Source: JAEUMW01 sp963734295 (GTDB lineage: Bacteria > Pseudomonadota > Gammaproteobacteria > Burkholderiales > JAEUMW01). From it: a stretch of DNA of 64,000 nucleotides. Positions 7,095 to 16,816 of this stretch are shown here, piece after piece. The notes below the pieces were generated by a model. That model worked only from the letters and a program-made list of their open reading frames with translations. It was not told the DNA's origin and did not search any database. Both the position numbers and the translations under genes were made by a program. The stretch is taken from contig CAVTGS010000014.1 of NCBI GenBank assembly GCA_963734295.1, forward strand, positions 124,001 to 188,000, read 5' to 3'. Position 1 is the first letter of the stretch. Each line of letters opens with the position of its first letter.

Positions 7095-9875
7095 ATGACG
7101 ACGAATCTGTCGATCGAGGCATTGGAGTGGAGCCTGCGTCATCACCGTCGGTATGGCGACACGGACCTGTTTCCGCGCGCATTCGAGTTCGAGGTTATCG
7201 AGGCGCGTTGGCCGGAGTTCCGCAAGAAGCTGGCCGCCCTGGACCTCACGACACACAACTGGCGCACGGGGCGCTCCCTGCTGTTCATGAAGGATCAGGT
7301 CTCTTTCCGTCGCGCCACACAGTTCGACCCCGTGGACTCAATCTTGTTCGCGGCGCTGATCTGGACCGTCGCCCCAGATATTGAAGCTCGCCGCCCTGCT
7401 CGTGCAAAGAACGCCGTCTTCAGCTACAGATTCGAGGCCTCATCAACCGGACAGTTGTTTGTTCCAGTCAAGGCTAAGCAAGCGTTCTGGACTCACACCG
7501 TGGACGCCTGCAAGGACAAGAACGCCTGGCTTCTAACGACTGACATCACAGACTTCTACAACCAGATTCGGCACGCCTCCCTAAAGAGCGAGTTAGACGC
7601 AACCGTGTCAGAAGAACACTCTGGAGCGTTGATGAACGCGCTTCGAGCAGTGCAAGGAAGTAGCGAGGTCGGAATTCCGGCAGGCCCGCACTCGGCCCAC
7701 CTGCTAGCGGAGCTGGTACTGGTGCCATTTGACGAGCACATGCTCGACCGCGATCCGAGGTTCCTTCGCTTCGTCGATGACGTTCATGTCGCTTGCAAGT
7801 CTGAAGACGAGGCGCGAGAGGCCTTGTATGAGATCGCCGACTACATGCACCGCCACCTTCAGCTTTCCCTTTCGCGGCACAAGACCCATTTGCTCGATGG
7901 GGAGCAGTTGCGTGCCTATGCGCGCACTGCTCTCGGGACGACAGAAGCGACCACCCGCGACGATCGCCGGATGAGAGTTGATGAGATTGTCGAAGAGCAC
8001 ACGTCGGCGGGAGACGATGAGGAAGTCGACTTTTCCGATCTTGACGAGGAATCTCGGGAATACCTGAGCGCTGAGAACATCAACGCGATCCTCGAAGAGC
8101 TGCTAGACGGTGACGTGCAAATCAAACTGCGGAATTATCTGCGGGGGTTGACGCATTTGCATGCACCGGGGGCAGTGGACTGGGTGGTGGCGAACATGCC
8201 TAAGATGCTGCCTGCGTTGCCCCAAGCGATCGAGTATCTTCATAGCGCGTTGCCTCACTATCAAGGACTTCCAGAACCCATTGTGGACGCCTTGGTGAAG
8301 GCGCTCACGTTGCCGATCGTGGATAGGTCTGAACATATGCAGACCCTCCTCCTCGCGATCTGCGTCCAGTTCCCGCAACACGCCGACTTCAAGAAGATCT
8401 CTTCGCTCTACGGGCATATGTTGCCCTCTGCCCAGCGAGAGATCGTGCTGCTGGCAGGCAAGCTTGCCCGTCGCCCATGGCTCAAGAACCTGGTGGCGAA
8501 GGCCGACACAGCCGATCCATGGCTGATGCGAGCCCTTGTGGAGGCGTCAAAGTGCCTGAACGACACCGATCGTCGAGCCCTCAAGGCCAAGGCTAAGGGA
8601 ATCCTTGGCCCAACGTGGCTGCTTGAGGCGACCGCAAACCCAACCAAGGGTTTCGCCGCAGGGGCGCTGCTCGCGCCAGAAGTTCTTCGCGCCGCAGGCA
8701 AACTGGATGTGACGCTGAATCTGTCTGTTACTCCCCACCCGGACTCGTTGCCTGATTTGTTGTATGGCGGAAGCGTCAAATCGACTGGAAGCAAATCCAT
8801 CACGCTCAGCGGCGTCGACTTGGCGCGGCTCCTCAACGACGCCAAAGCCGGCAAGCTAGATGGCAACGGGGGTGCCACCGATGTTCTCGAGATCTTGCTT
8901 GAGGACGGTCAGTGCCTCTTTGAAAAGCTCCCAGACGTCACTGTGGGGTCACAAGCTGAGTCGGACGTTGACGACAAGAAGCTAAGCAAGGTCTTGAGGC
9001 ACACCGACGTCTTGATTGTGACCAGCGCAGAGATCGAACGGCGGGCGCTGCTTGCTCGGTTCGCCCCGCTCAAGGACGAACGCACCATTCTGGTAGGCAG
9101 CCACAAGAACGTCACCTACCGCTGCGGCCAGTTCGGTCGCTACGCCGCAGCCCATGTGCATACAACGCAGGGCCCAGATGGCAGGCACGGCGCGACCTTG
9201 ACGGTTGCGCAAGCGCTCGACGGCATGAAATTCAAAGCCTGCCTTGTAATTGGCATTGCCTTTGGTTTCGACCGTAAGACTCAACGGTTAGGTGACGTCT
9301 TGATCGCTGAGCAAGTGCAGCCCTATGAACACACGAAAGTGGAGGGCGACACCGAGACGGTAAAGAGCCGAGGCGCGCCTATGCAGTGCGGGACCGTGCT
9401 TTCAGAGCGTTTTAGGAGCCGAATGGGCGACTGGGAGCGTAACCGCGCAATCACTCGTGTTGCGCTCCACCAGGGTGTCGTCCTTTCGGGCGCAAAGCTC
9501 GTCAATAGCAAGCCATTCAGAGATCGGCTGCTCGACAGGTTTAAGGATGTGAAGCCAGTGGGCGGCGAAATGGAAGGGCACGCGACGTACGCTGCCGCCC
9601 AGTCCGGTGGGGTAGAGATCATCCTCGTAAAGGCGATATGTGATTGGGCTGATGGTGACAAGGATGACAGCGCGCAACTGTTCGCGATGGAGATGGCCGT
9701 AGATGCTTGCCAGCACCTCTTGTCAAAGCCGGATGTCTTGTCCTCGCTCAAGGCGAAGGACTTGGGGCTTCCGGTGCTCACGTCAAAGGATCTTCCAGAT
9801 GTCTCCGCTGTGCTGGCCGAGCCAAAGCGGCGGGTGGTGACGTTTGATGACCTAGACGGCGATATTGCCTGGTGA
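7095..9875 (+). CDS. Reverse transcriptase - alpha-helical linker - nucleoside phosphorylase-like fusion (candidate defence protein)
   Basis: A 926-residue protein with an ATG behind GGGGAGAAG. Residues about 100-275 are a reverse transcriptase: motif A LLTTDITDFYNQI (Asp150), motif B GIPAGPHSAHLLAEL (193-207), motif C RFVDDVHV (Asp228, Asp229) and a motif D-like LQLSLSRHKTHL. Residues about 280-325 are acidic and probably flexible. Residues about 330-540 are rich in predicted helices and resemble the alpha-repeat that follows the RT in Abi/UG defence enzymes. Residues about 637-880 match the PNP_UDP/MTA-SAH nucleosidase fold: VLIVTSAEIERRALL, ACLVIGIAFGFD, RLGDVLIAEQV, the GGEMEGHATY motif and LVKAICDWADG. 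All key residues are present and the frame is unbroken. It lacks the retron NAxxH and VTG motifs and a maturase domain. The likely role, abortive phage defence with the phosphorylase domain attacking a nucleoside or nucleotide, is inference. Base composition looks lower in GC than the flanking core genes. Confidence 0.88.
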   Translation: MTTNLSIEALEWSLRHHRRYGDTDLFPRAFEFEVIEARWPEFRKKLAALDLTTHNWRTGRSLLFMKDQVSFRRATQFDPVDSILFAALIWTVAPDIEARRPARAKNAVFSYRFEASSTGQLFVPVKAKQAFWTHTVDACKDKNAWLLTTDITDFYNQIRHASLKSELDATVSEEHSGALMNALRAVQGSSEVGIPAGPHSAHLLAELVLVPFDEHMLDRDPRFLRFVDDVHVACKSEDEAREALYEIADYMHRHLQLSLSRHKTHLLDGEQLRAYARTALGTTEATTRDDRRMRVDEIVEEHTSAGDDEEVDFSDLDEESREYLSAENINAILEELLDGDVQIKLRNYLRGLTHLHAPGAVDWVVANMPKMLPALPQAIEYLHSALPHYQGLPEPIVDALVKALTLPIVDRSEHMQTLLLAICVQFPQHADFKKISSLYGHMLPSAQREIVLLAGKLARRPWLKNLVAKADTADPWLMRALVEASKCLNDTDRRALKAKAKGILGPTWLLEATANPTKGFAAGALLAPEVLRAAGKLDVTLNLSVTPHPDSLPDLLYGGSVKSTGSKSITLSGVDLARLLNDAKAGKLDGNGGATDVLEILLEDGQCLFEKLPDVTVGSQAESDVDDKKLSKVLRHTDVLIVTSAEIERRALLARFAPLKDERTILVGSHKNVTYRCGQFGRYAAAHVHTTQGPDGRHGATLTVAQALDGMKFKACLVIGIAFGFDRKTQRLGDVLIAEQVQPYEHTKVEGDTETVKSRGAPMQCGTVLSERFRSRMGDWERNRAITRVALHQGVVLSGAKLVNSKPFRDRLLDRFKDVKPVGGEMEGHATYAAAQSGGVEIILVKAICDWADGDKDDSAQLFAMEMAVDACQHLLSKPDVLSSLKAKDLGLPVLTSKDLPDVSAVLAEPKRRVVTFDDLDGDIAW

Positions 9876-10912
9876 CCTTCTTGGATCAAGTGGCAAGATG
9901 GCTGCAGCCGATGAGGCGAACATCATGATCTTGTCGGTGCATGGGGGCATGTGAGTACCCGTACTGAGTAACCTCAAAGCGACTTTTTGCGGAACGTCGG
10001 CTTCCAGTCTGAAGGAGGTATTCGGCTGTCACCTTCCAAGGTCAACTGATGGCCGGTAGGTTGAGGTCGCCAACGGCCGCTTCGGAGAATTCCAGTTCGC
10101 TGAACCTGGGTTTGGCTGACTGGCCGCTATCGGGAAACCGCTACTTCCGCTTTGGGTCGTTTCTTGCCGGTCGAGCTTGCCGTTCTGCCGACGAGGGGGC
10201 TCGTACGGCGCTCTGGTGACCGGGTCGTGGAAGGGAACGGTGACGCGCATCCAACGCGCGCGCTATAAACCGCCCTTGCCCTCTTGTGCAGGCTAGGCGA
10301 GTTCGAAGCTGCATTCAGGCCCGACCGGATGCGCTCCGGTCTACTCTAGTCGTGCCGGTTTATTAATGGATGGCTCCGGCGAAGCGCGCACCTTGTACTC
10401 CGCTGGTGGCGAGTAGGTTCCGAATGGTGGCGGCTCGTGACTCAGCACTACCCAGATCGTGTAGTGAGGGCGCCAGTACGGAAGATAGATGATCTCCGCC
10501 GAGCTCTTGGGTGTAGGCATCGCGAGTCTATACTCCGCGCCTTGATGGAACAGTTCGAGCGGCGCCTCGGCGTTCATCGCCCCGGTGGCGCAGCTGCTCG
10601 TAGCCTTGTGCCTCGCGGCCCATTGCGCCCCGCCAAGTCGCCGTTATCGGTCGTGACAGTTGGACCTTGCAGTGGCGTTGGGCCCACACACAACACGCGA
10701 GGCGATAGAGCTGGGCTCGTGGTATATCGATTGCTCAGCACCAGCCGATGCATTCGTGATGATTCTGACGGACCCTCCAAGGACGTGCTTTCCTGCACGG
10801 CCTGGGTCGATTCGCCGGAGGTTTCGATCGTGCCGAATCGCGACACGGGCAACCTGGGTCATTCGCTCGCGGAGGGCATCAACATGTCTGGTCCAGAGAG
10901 GAGGCGGAGCCC
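9876..10912. other. About 1 kb without a supported gene
   Basis: Only short open frames occur. One on the minus strand (10341-10577, 78 codons, reading PYWRPHYTIWVVLSHEPPPF) looks protein-like, but it has no convincing ribosome site or recognisable family. A bulged hairpin CCAGTTC/GAACCTGG lies near 10094-10111. The stretch follows the RT gene directly and could hold a noncoding RNA or decayed genes; I see no tRNA, repeat array or element end in it. Confidence 0.4.
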
Positions 10913-11185
10913 ATGGTTCTCTGCTACGCCGCCGGTTATGCAGCGCTGGGGGCGGGTGTGATGATGGTGTCGCGCGCTGGTGCGTGTGACGACTTCGAGC
11001 ACGTCGAGCACCACCTTATCGGTTATTGGGGTCTCGCCGGCATGCTCGAAGACTGGCTGGCACGAGCCGCCGAGATGATGCCCGAGCCGCGGCGCGGGGA
11101 CTTGCAGCGATATCTTCTGTTCCGAGCCTTCGCAGCCGGAGAGGGATGGCCAAGGCGGAGGCCGCCGCAGCAGCATAGTGCCTGA
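10913..11185 (+). CDS. Small hypothetical protein
   Basis: A 90-codon open frame starting with ATG 8 bp after AGGAGG (10899-10904). The middle reads DFEHVEHHLIGYWGLAGML and EDWLARAAEMMPE, a plausible amphipathic helical segment, while the last 15 residues (RRRPPQQ) look less protein-like. No family is recognised. Support is limited to the ribosome-binding site and the composition of the middle part. Confidence 0.35.
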   Translation: MVLCYAAGYAALGAGVMMVSRAGACDDFEHVEHHLIGYWGLAGMLEDWLARAAEMMPEPRRGDLQRYLLFRAFAAGEGWPRRRPPQQHSA

Positions 11186-11397
11186 TCAGCAATGGAAGAC
11201 CCGGTCGGTATCTCTCGGTCCTGCTGAACAACCTAACCCAGCACATCGATCACTTTGTGGTGACCATCCCAAAGTTGACCGCGAACCATTCATTTCATAT
11301 GGACCGCCACGGGCGCTTCGATCTTCTCCGTGCTGAAAGACGTTGTGGCGAAATCAGTGGAACGGCACACTACATTCTGTGCAGAGGAGTTGGTGCC

Positions 11398-12786
11398 ATG
11401 ATGCGGCTTGCGTTGTGTATGTTGCTCTGCAGCACCTCTTTCGCGCATGCGGAAGAGGAGGGAACAACTTTTCCGCTTGCCGACTACCCAGCTCGATTTG
11501 TCGCCGGGGTCCCCACCTCACACTCACGCGCGGACATCCTCGTCGATCGTGTCAACGAAGGGGACGAGGAATGCAACAAAGTCCCGATGACCAACTTTGT
11601 CGAGACCGACGGCACACGGATCACCGCTCGCCCCGTCGCCCTGTGCGCATACAAGGAGAGCGATCGTTCATGGCACGTGATCCGACTCGCAATCGCCCAG
11701 CCCGTGCCCGATGAATATAAGCGGTGCGTCGCAAGTGCCCCCGATGTTGCGTCGCGGCGCGATTGTTCGCTTCCGTACCGCGTGCTGACAAAGGACTATC
11801 ACGTCGAGCACTTGGCCGGTTACGGGATTTCGCGGATGATCTTCAATGTCTCGCAAGGGGGTGAACATCTCGTCGTCTATCGCACTCGGCATGTGTGGTT
11901 CGACGATGACGCGCTTCAATCGGCCGATCCCGCACGGATCATATCGACGGCGCGGGCGATCAATTACACGCCCTATCATCCCGATTTCCTCGACCGAACC
12001 CTAGTCGGGAGCGGACGCGCTTTTCTTCACTTGAGAGCTCGTCATGCGCTGCGGGCGATCCGCGAGAAAGCCGTACCGTCGCAGGCATACCCTGATGAGT
12101 ACGTCGCGGCTGTTGTGCCGGAAGAGACCCCTGTTGCGGTCGCGATCATCGAACAAAGCGACGACAAGAAGTTCGCCGAAGATCCGAAGGGCACGATCGA
12201 GGCGGTCTTCATTGAATACGCGCTCAACGGCCGTGACGCGTTCAAGTGGGCGCAGTCTGGCGCCAATGCGTTAGGCGCGATGCAATTCACGAAAAATACG
12301 TATCTCAACATCGCGAATGAGATATACGTCTCTGCTGGGTTGGATCCCGAGTTTGCGAGAGGTGCCCGCGATCTCGACAATGCGCTGCGGGCTAGCATCT
12401 GTCTCATCGACTATGAGGTGAAGAACTTCTCCAACGCAACCGATGTTGCGAAGCTGTTTCGCGACGATCCGCTCTTGGGCGGCATCTACCCTGTTGCGGC
12501 ATATAACGGCGGTCATGGCTGGGCCAAGAATCTCTATCGTTGGGTCAAGAGCAAGAACATCGATCTTGAGAACGCTGATGTGGAAATGCCGAGGGCGTTG
12601 GTGAAAAGGAAAGAATCATGTCCTTGCCGCATGATCAAAACGAGCTTGCGCGGCAAAGACGGGAAACGAACGGTCATTACACGCAAGGTCATGCAGGTGA
12701 TAGAAAGTGCCAACACTGAAACACCTGGCTATGTAAGAAAGTATCTATACGTGATCAACTATTTGGCCGAGCCCCATACACAGTAG
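11398..12786 (+). CDS. Exported lytic transglycosylase-like protein
   Basis: A 462-residue protein. The ATG at 11398 was chosen because GAGGAG (11384-11389) lies 8 bp upstream and a signal peptide follows (MMRLALCMLLCSTSFAHAEE). Residues 30-220 have no recognised domain. A region around residues 235-390 resembles SLT/goose-lysozyme-type lytic transglycosylases: VAVAIIEQSDDKKF supplies a candidate catalytic Glu, ANALGAMQFTKNTY matches the conserved (A)xGxMQ motif, and YPVAAYNGGHGWAK matches the AYNxG motif. It probably cleaves peptidoglycan in the periplasm. Its place after the RT gene may be coincidental, with 1.5 kb between them. Codon use looks less GC-rich than in tamA/tamB. Confidence 0.75.
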   Translation: MMRLALCMLLCSTSFAHAEEEGTTFPLADYPARFVAGVPTSHSRADILVDRVNEGDEECNKVPMTNFVETDGTRITARPVALCAYKESDRSWHVIRLAIAQPVPDEYKRCVASAPDVASRRDCSLPYRVLTKDYHVEHLAGYGISRMIFNVSQGGEHLVVYRTRHVWFDDDALQSADPARIISTARAINYTPYHPDFLDRTLVGSGRAFLHLRARHALRAIREKAVPSQAYPDEYVAAVVPEETPVAVAIIEQSDDKKFAEDPKGTIEAVFIEYALNGRDAFKWAQSGANALGAMQFTKNTYLNIANEIYVSAGLDPEFARGARDLDNALRASICLIDYEVKNFSNATDVAKLFRDDPLLGGIYPVAAYNGGHGWAKNLYRWVKSKNIDLENADVEMPRALVKRKESCPCRMIKTSLRGKDGKRTVITRKVMQVIESANTETPGYVRKYLYVINYLAEPHTQ

Positions 12787-12810
12787 CGTCCCAACGTTTT
12801 CTACGGGACG
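12787..12810 (+). terminator. Possible terminator hairpin after the transglycosylase-like gene
   Basis: CGTCCC (12787-12792) and GGGACG (12805-12810) can pair around a 12-base loop directly after the TAG stop. No T-run follows, so an intrinsic terminator is only weakly supported. Confidence 0.3.
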
Positions 12811-12922
12811 GATCGTAAGCAATAGGACTGAGAGCGCTTTTTCATGATTTTGCCTGTCACCGACTTGAACCGCGGAAGCAAGGTCTGCGACCCTGCGAGG
12901 GGATCCATCGCGGGAGCAACGA

Positions 12923-13070
12923 ATGTACGCGGGCAAGCTGGTGTTTGCGCAGGTCATGGAGCATCTGCCGCTGCACACCTTCGGCGAATCGTCAGCCGCT
13001 ATGCGGGCGAATGGAAAGTGGAGTCGTTCTCGTGCCTGGATCAGTTCCTGTCCCTAGCGCCGCCCCCCGC
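12923..13070 (+). pseudogene. IS4-family transposase, N-terminal remnant
   Basis: Reads MYAGKLVFAQVMEHLPLHTF from an ATG at 12923, then after a one-base shift RRIVSRYAGEWKVESFSCLD and QFLSLA. This is the DUF4372-type N-terminus of IS4-family transposases (usual form YxGKxVFAQLMxHLPxxxFRRxVxRYxGDxKVKSF). Homology stops near 13060, only a few bases before the tamB stop codon, so nearly all of the transposase is missing. It marks the right border of the accessory segment. Confidence 0.75.
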
Positions 13071-13076
13071 CCGCTA

Positions 13077-16000
13077 CTAATTGAAGAAAAGCGTAAAGAA
13101 GACGTCGATCGCATCCGACGTTCCCGTTGCCGCCTCCACCGACCACCGCCGTGACAACAGGTAGCGCACCCGGGTGATGTTGACGGCGCCGCTCACGCTG
13201 CGCTCGTAGGTGATGTAGACGTTGTCCGAGATGCGTTTGCCGAACGATACCACCTGCTCTGCGGTCGCACCCTCGCTTCGCATGCCCACGGAATCGAGCC
13301 CGAGACCCTTGGTGCCGATGCCGAGCAGCGACGTTCCACCCGCGGCGATGAGACTCGCGGCAGCGGCCGTCAGCGCCTCGTTGTCGCGCGCGTTCGGGTC
13401 CGGCGCGCGCCCCAGCATGAGCCACGAGAGCTTCTCGGTGTCCGGCACTTCGGGGACCGACACGAGCTTCACGATCGGCGTCCGCAGCGTGCCGGTCACG
13501 GCCACACCCGCCTCCACCGCCTGGTTCCTTCGCAGGGCGAGGGCATTGATCCCCGGATTGTCGATCGGACCCGAGAAGGTCAGAATTCCGCGCTCCACCG
13601 CAAGCCGCTGCCCGAACGCGGTGAAGTAGCCCTGCACGACGCGGATGCTGCCGGTGGCCGTGGGCAGTTCGCGGTCCCGGGCGCGCAACCTGATCGACCC
13701 CGCCAGGCGCCCGTCGAGCCCGAATGCATCGACGTAGAACTGCTTGCCCAGGTCGAACTCGAGGTCGACATCGGCGAAGGTGCGGCCGGCGCTTCTCTGC
13801 GTTTCCGTCTCCTGTCCCTTGACGACGACGTCGGACGAAAGCTTCGGGGCCCGGCTCGGCACGACCTCGATGCGCGCGCTGTCCGCGGTGATCTTGCCGG
13901 TCGCCTTGACCGCACCCTCGACTACCGACCCATCGACGTTTCCGCTCACCACGAGCTTCTGGGCCGGACGCGAGAGCAGCGCGAGCTGGTCTGCGACGAC
14001 CGCCAGCCTGAGTCCGCCGCTCGTCCCGAAGTCGTATTCCCCGGTCGCGGTCAGCGTGCCGTCGCCGCCGCGCAGCGTGAGGTCCTCCAGCACGAAACGG
14101 TTCGCCTCGAAGGTGCCGCGCAGGGTCCCGCGGTCGAGGAACACGCCTGCCTCCGGAAAACCGAGCGCGAGGCCGCTGCCGCTCACCGTTCCCTGCAGAC
14201 CGGGCGCCGCGACGGTGCCGTCCGCGGTGACGACCATGTCGAGCTTGCCGGCGACGGTGACCGCGTTGTCCGTAAGCGCTTCGAGCCAGCCGAGCGAAGG
14301 CATGCTCGCCCGTGCCGTGAGCTGCAGCGGCGCCGTACCGGAGATACCCCACGCACCTCCGCGCCGGGTGACACGGGTGTCGACCTCGGCCGTCACCGTG
14401 CCGATTTCGCTGCCCGCCGCGTCGAACACCGCGCGCAAACTGTCGTCGACGCAGCGGGCTGCGAGCGCGAGCTTCGTTACGCCGAGCGCGATCGCGGGCC
14501 GGGTCGGAAGCAGGACGTCACCGCTCTCGCGTGCGACCTCGAGGGTGCAGTTGAGATGCTGGTCGGCACGGAGGTCCCAGCGTCCGCCGAGCTTGAGGGT
14601 GGTGTCGACTGCGTTGTCACCTTGTGCGAGCTTGAGCAGATACGCCGCGGGCATGGCGGTGAACGCGCCGCTGGTTTCGAGCGCACCGCCGATGCGGCGC
14701 ACGCTCGCCACCTCGAGCGTGCCGTCGCCGAACTGCACCCGCGCCGCTCCGAGGACGAAGCGATCCGTATCGATCTCGACCGCTGTCGGCTCGAGCAGTT
14801 GCAGCGGATACGCGCCGCGGTTCTCGAGCGTCATCACGCGACCGGTCCAGCCGCGCCGGGCGGACCACCCGCCGGCCAAGCGCGCCGACGCGTCGAACGC
14901 CGGCCCGACGGTGGTGAGCTGGATCTCGTGTTGGTCGAGCTTGCCAGTTGCCGCAACAGTGGCGCTATCGAGACGCTGCGTCCCGCTTTTCACGTCGAGC
15001 GCCTGCACGGTCAGACTGAAGTCGCCCTCGAGCCCGCGACTGACGTCGCCACGGGCTTTCACCTCGCCGATCGCAAGCTCGCTCCCCCAGCGTAGCCCCT
15101 TCCCGTCGAGCGTCAGGCTGCCCGCAGGCCGCGCCGGCGTCCCCTCCAGCACCCCTTCCGCGGCCAATCGCCCGGCGAGCCGCGGGTCGATGACGGCGGG
15201 CTCGGTCACCTCGACGTTCCACGCCAGCCGGTCGCCCGGATTGCCGAAGCTTCCCTTTGCGTTGAGTCGATTGGCACCGAGGCGCAGCGCCACGTCGACG
15301 TCGGCGATGCGTTGTTCCGTGACATCCAGCGACCCGCCGCCCGCAAGCTGCGCCCCGCGCAACCGGCTGCTCTCGGCAAGCGTGAGGGTGACGCGGGCCG
15401 CCCACTGCGGCGAGAGCGTCCCCGATGCCTTGAAGCTGCCGTTCAGTTGCGCATTCGGGAAGTCTCCGAAGGCGGCAGGATCGAAGCGCGAAACGCTGCC
15501 CTCGGCGCTGAACACCTGCGTGCCAGTGAGCGCGACCCGCCCCTTGAAGTCGAGCTCGCCACCTTTCGCGCGGACTCGCGCCGAACGCACGTCCACCTCC
15601 TGATTCTGGTGCACGGCCTCGCCTTCGATCCGATACCCCTGCTGCGACAGATCGACGGTGAGCGTCTGCGTGTCTGCCGCAAGCTTGAGCGTAAGCGCAC
15701 CCGCGAGCTTGGTCTGCCTGAGCTTGCCTTCCAGACCTTTGAGATTCAGCCCCGGCGTGGCGAGATCGAAGTGCAGCCGACCTGCAGTCACCCCGCCGCG
15801 TCCCGTCAGACGGCCGCCGGGACCGAGGTCGATCGTGAGGTCGGTGAGCGCGAGATCCTGCGGTGCGCCCTCGAACCGGCCCGCGGCAGCAGCGATCGGA
15901 ATCCGTTCCTGGTCGAGGGTGCCCGCTTTGCGGTTGGTAACCTGAAACTCCCCGGCATAGCGCCCTCGTGGAAGAGGACGCACCTGCAGATCGACCTTCA

Positions 16001-16815
16001 GATCCGTCGCGGGGAGGCTCTCATCGAACGCTCGCACGTCGAGGTTCTCCGCGCGCACCGTCGCCTGACGCACCGGCAGCGTTTCGAACGGCGTGACGAT
16101 GGCATTCACCTCGGCCACGAGCGGCGGCTCGCTGTTGACGGCGACGACCTCGAGCTGCGCGAGGTTACCCCCGACAGTGGCACGAACGTGATAGGGATAC
16201 TCATCGCGGTGGCCGTGAAGCGAGAACACGCCATCCACCGGGAACGGCGCATCGACGCCGACCGTCACGCGACCGTCGAGGACACCGAGGTCGGATTCCG
16301 CGCGCTCGATCGCGAGCCTGTGCTGTTGCGCTGTCGACCTCGTAGGCAAGCTTGACTGCACGCGATTCGATCCGCGTCTCGCCACTTACGTAGACGAGCT
16401 CGCCGATCGCGGCCCGGTCGAGCGCGATCGCGACCGGTACGCGCAGCGTGTCGGGAGGCTTCGTCGGCCCCTCGGTCTCAGTGAGCAACGCGAGCTCGAG
16501 CCGTGCAGCCTGGAGCTCCGTGATGCGGACGGCGTGCGGCCGGATCAGGAGCGCGACCGGCTCCCACTGGATCTCCACTTCCTCGGCAGTGATCCTGAGA
16601 TCGGGATCCTCGTAACGGGCTCTGCCGACAGTTACCGGGCCCAGCAGCGAACCGCGCACGTCCTCGAGCACGACGGCGCCACCAGTCTGCTCCGCGAGCT
16701 TCCGCGCCGCCCACTGCAGCGTCTCCTCGCGGGTGGCGAGCCACGCGGCGACGAGAATCGCCACCCCCAGCAGAATGCCGAACCACTCGATGACGCGGAG
16801 CAGGCGCTTCGCCAT
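13077..16815 (-). CDS. tamB: Translocation and assembly module inner-membrane protein TamB (one frameshift)
   Basis: Together two frames give about 1245 residues, normal for TamB. The N-terminal frame (ATG at 16815) starts with an inner-membrane signal anchor VIEWFGILLGVAILVAAWLA and continues to DSATAQ near 16330; one extra base there moves reading to the second frame, which continues IERAESDLGVLDGRV and runs to 13077. The body is long repetitive beta-strand sequence, and the C-terminus is the DUF490 domain (SGPIDNPGINALALR, VVQGYFTAFGQ), ending in a short sequence with a terminal aromatic residue. TamB spans the periplasm and works with TamA in outer-membrane protein insertion and lipid transport. 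Its start lies 1 bp after the tamA stop. Confidence 0.9.
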
Positions 16816-16816
16816 G

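Noticed and set aside
7095..9875. Retron or group II intron as the identity of the RT gene
   Set aside because: No NAxxH or VTG retron motifs, no recognisable msr-msd inverted repeats, no maturase or HNH domain and no intron domain V-like structure nearby. The helical and PNP domains fit defence RTs better.
10029..10250. Minus-strand 73-codon frame after the RT gene
   Set aside because: No ribosome site, no recognisable motif and composition typical of chance frames.
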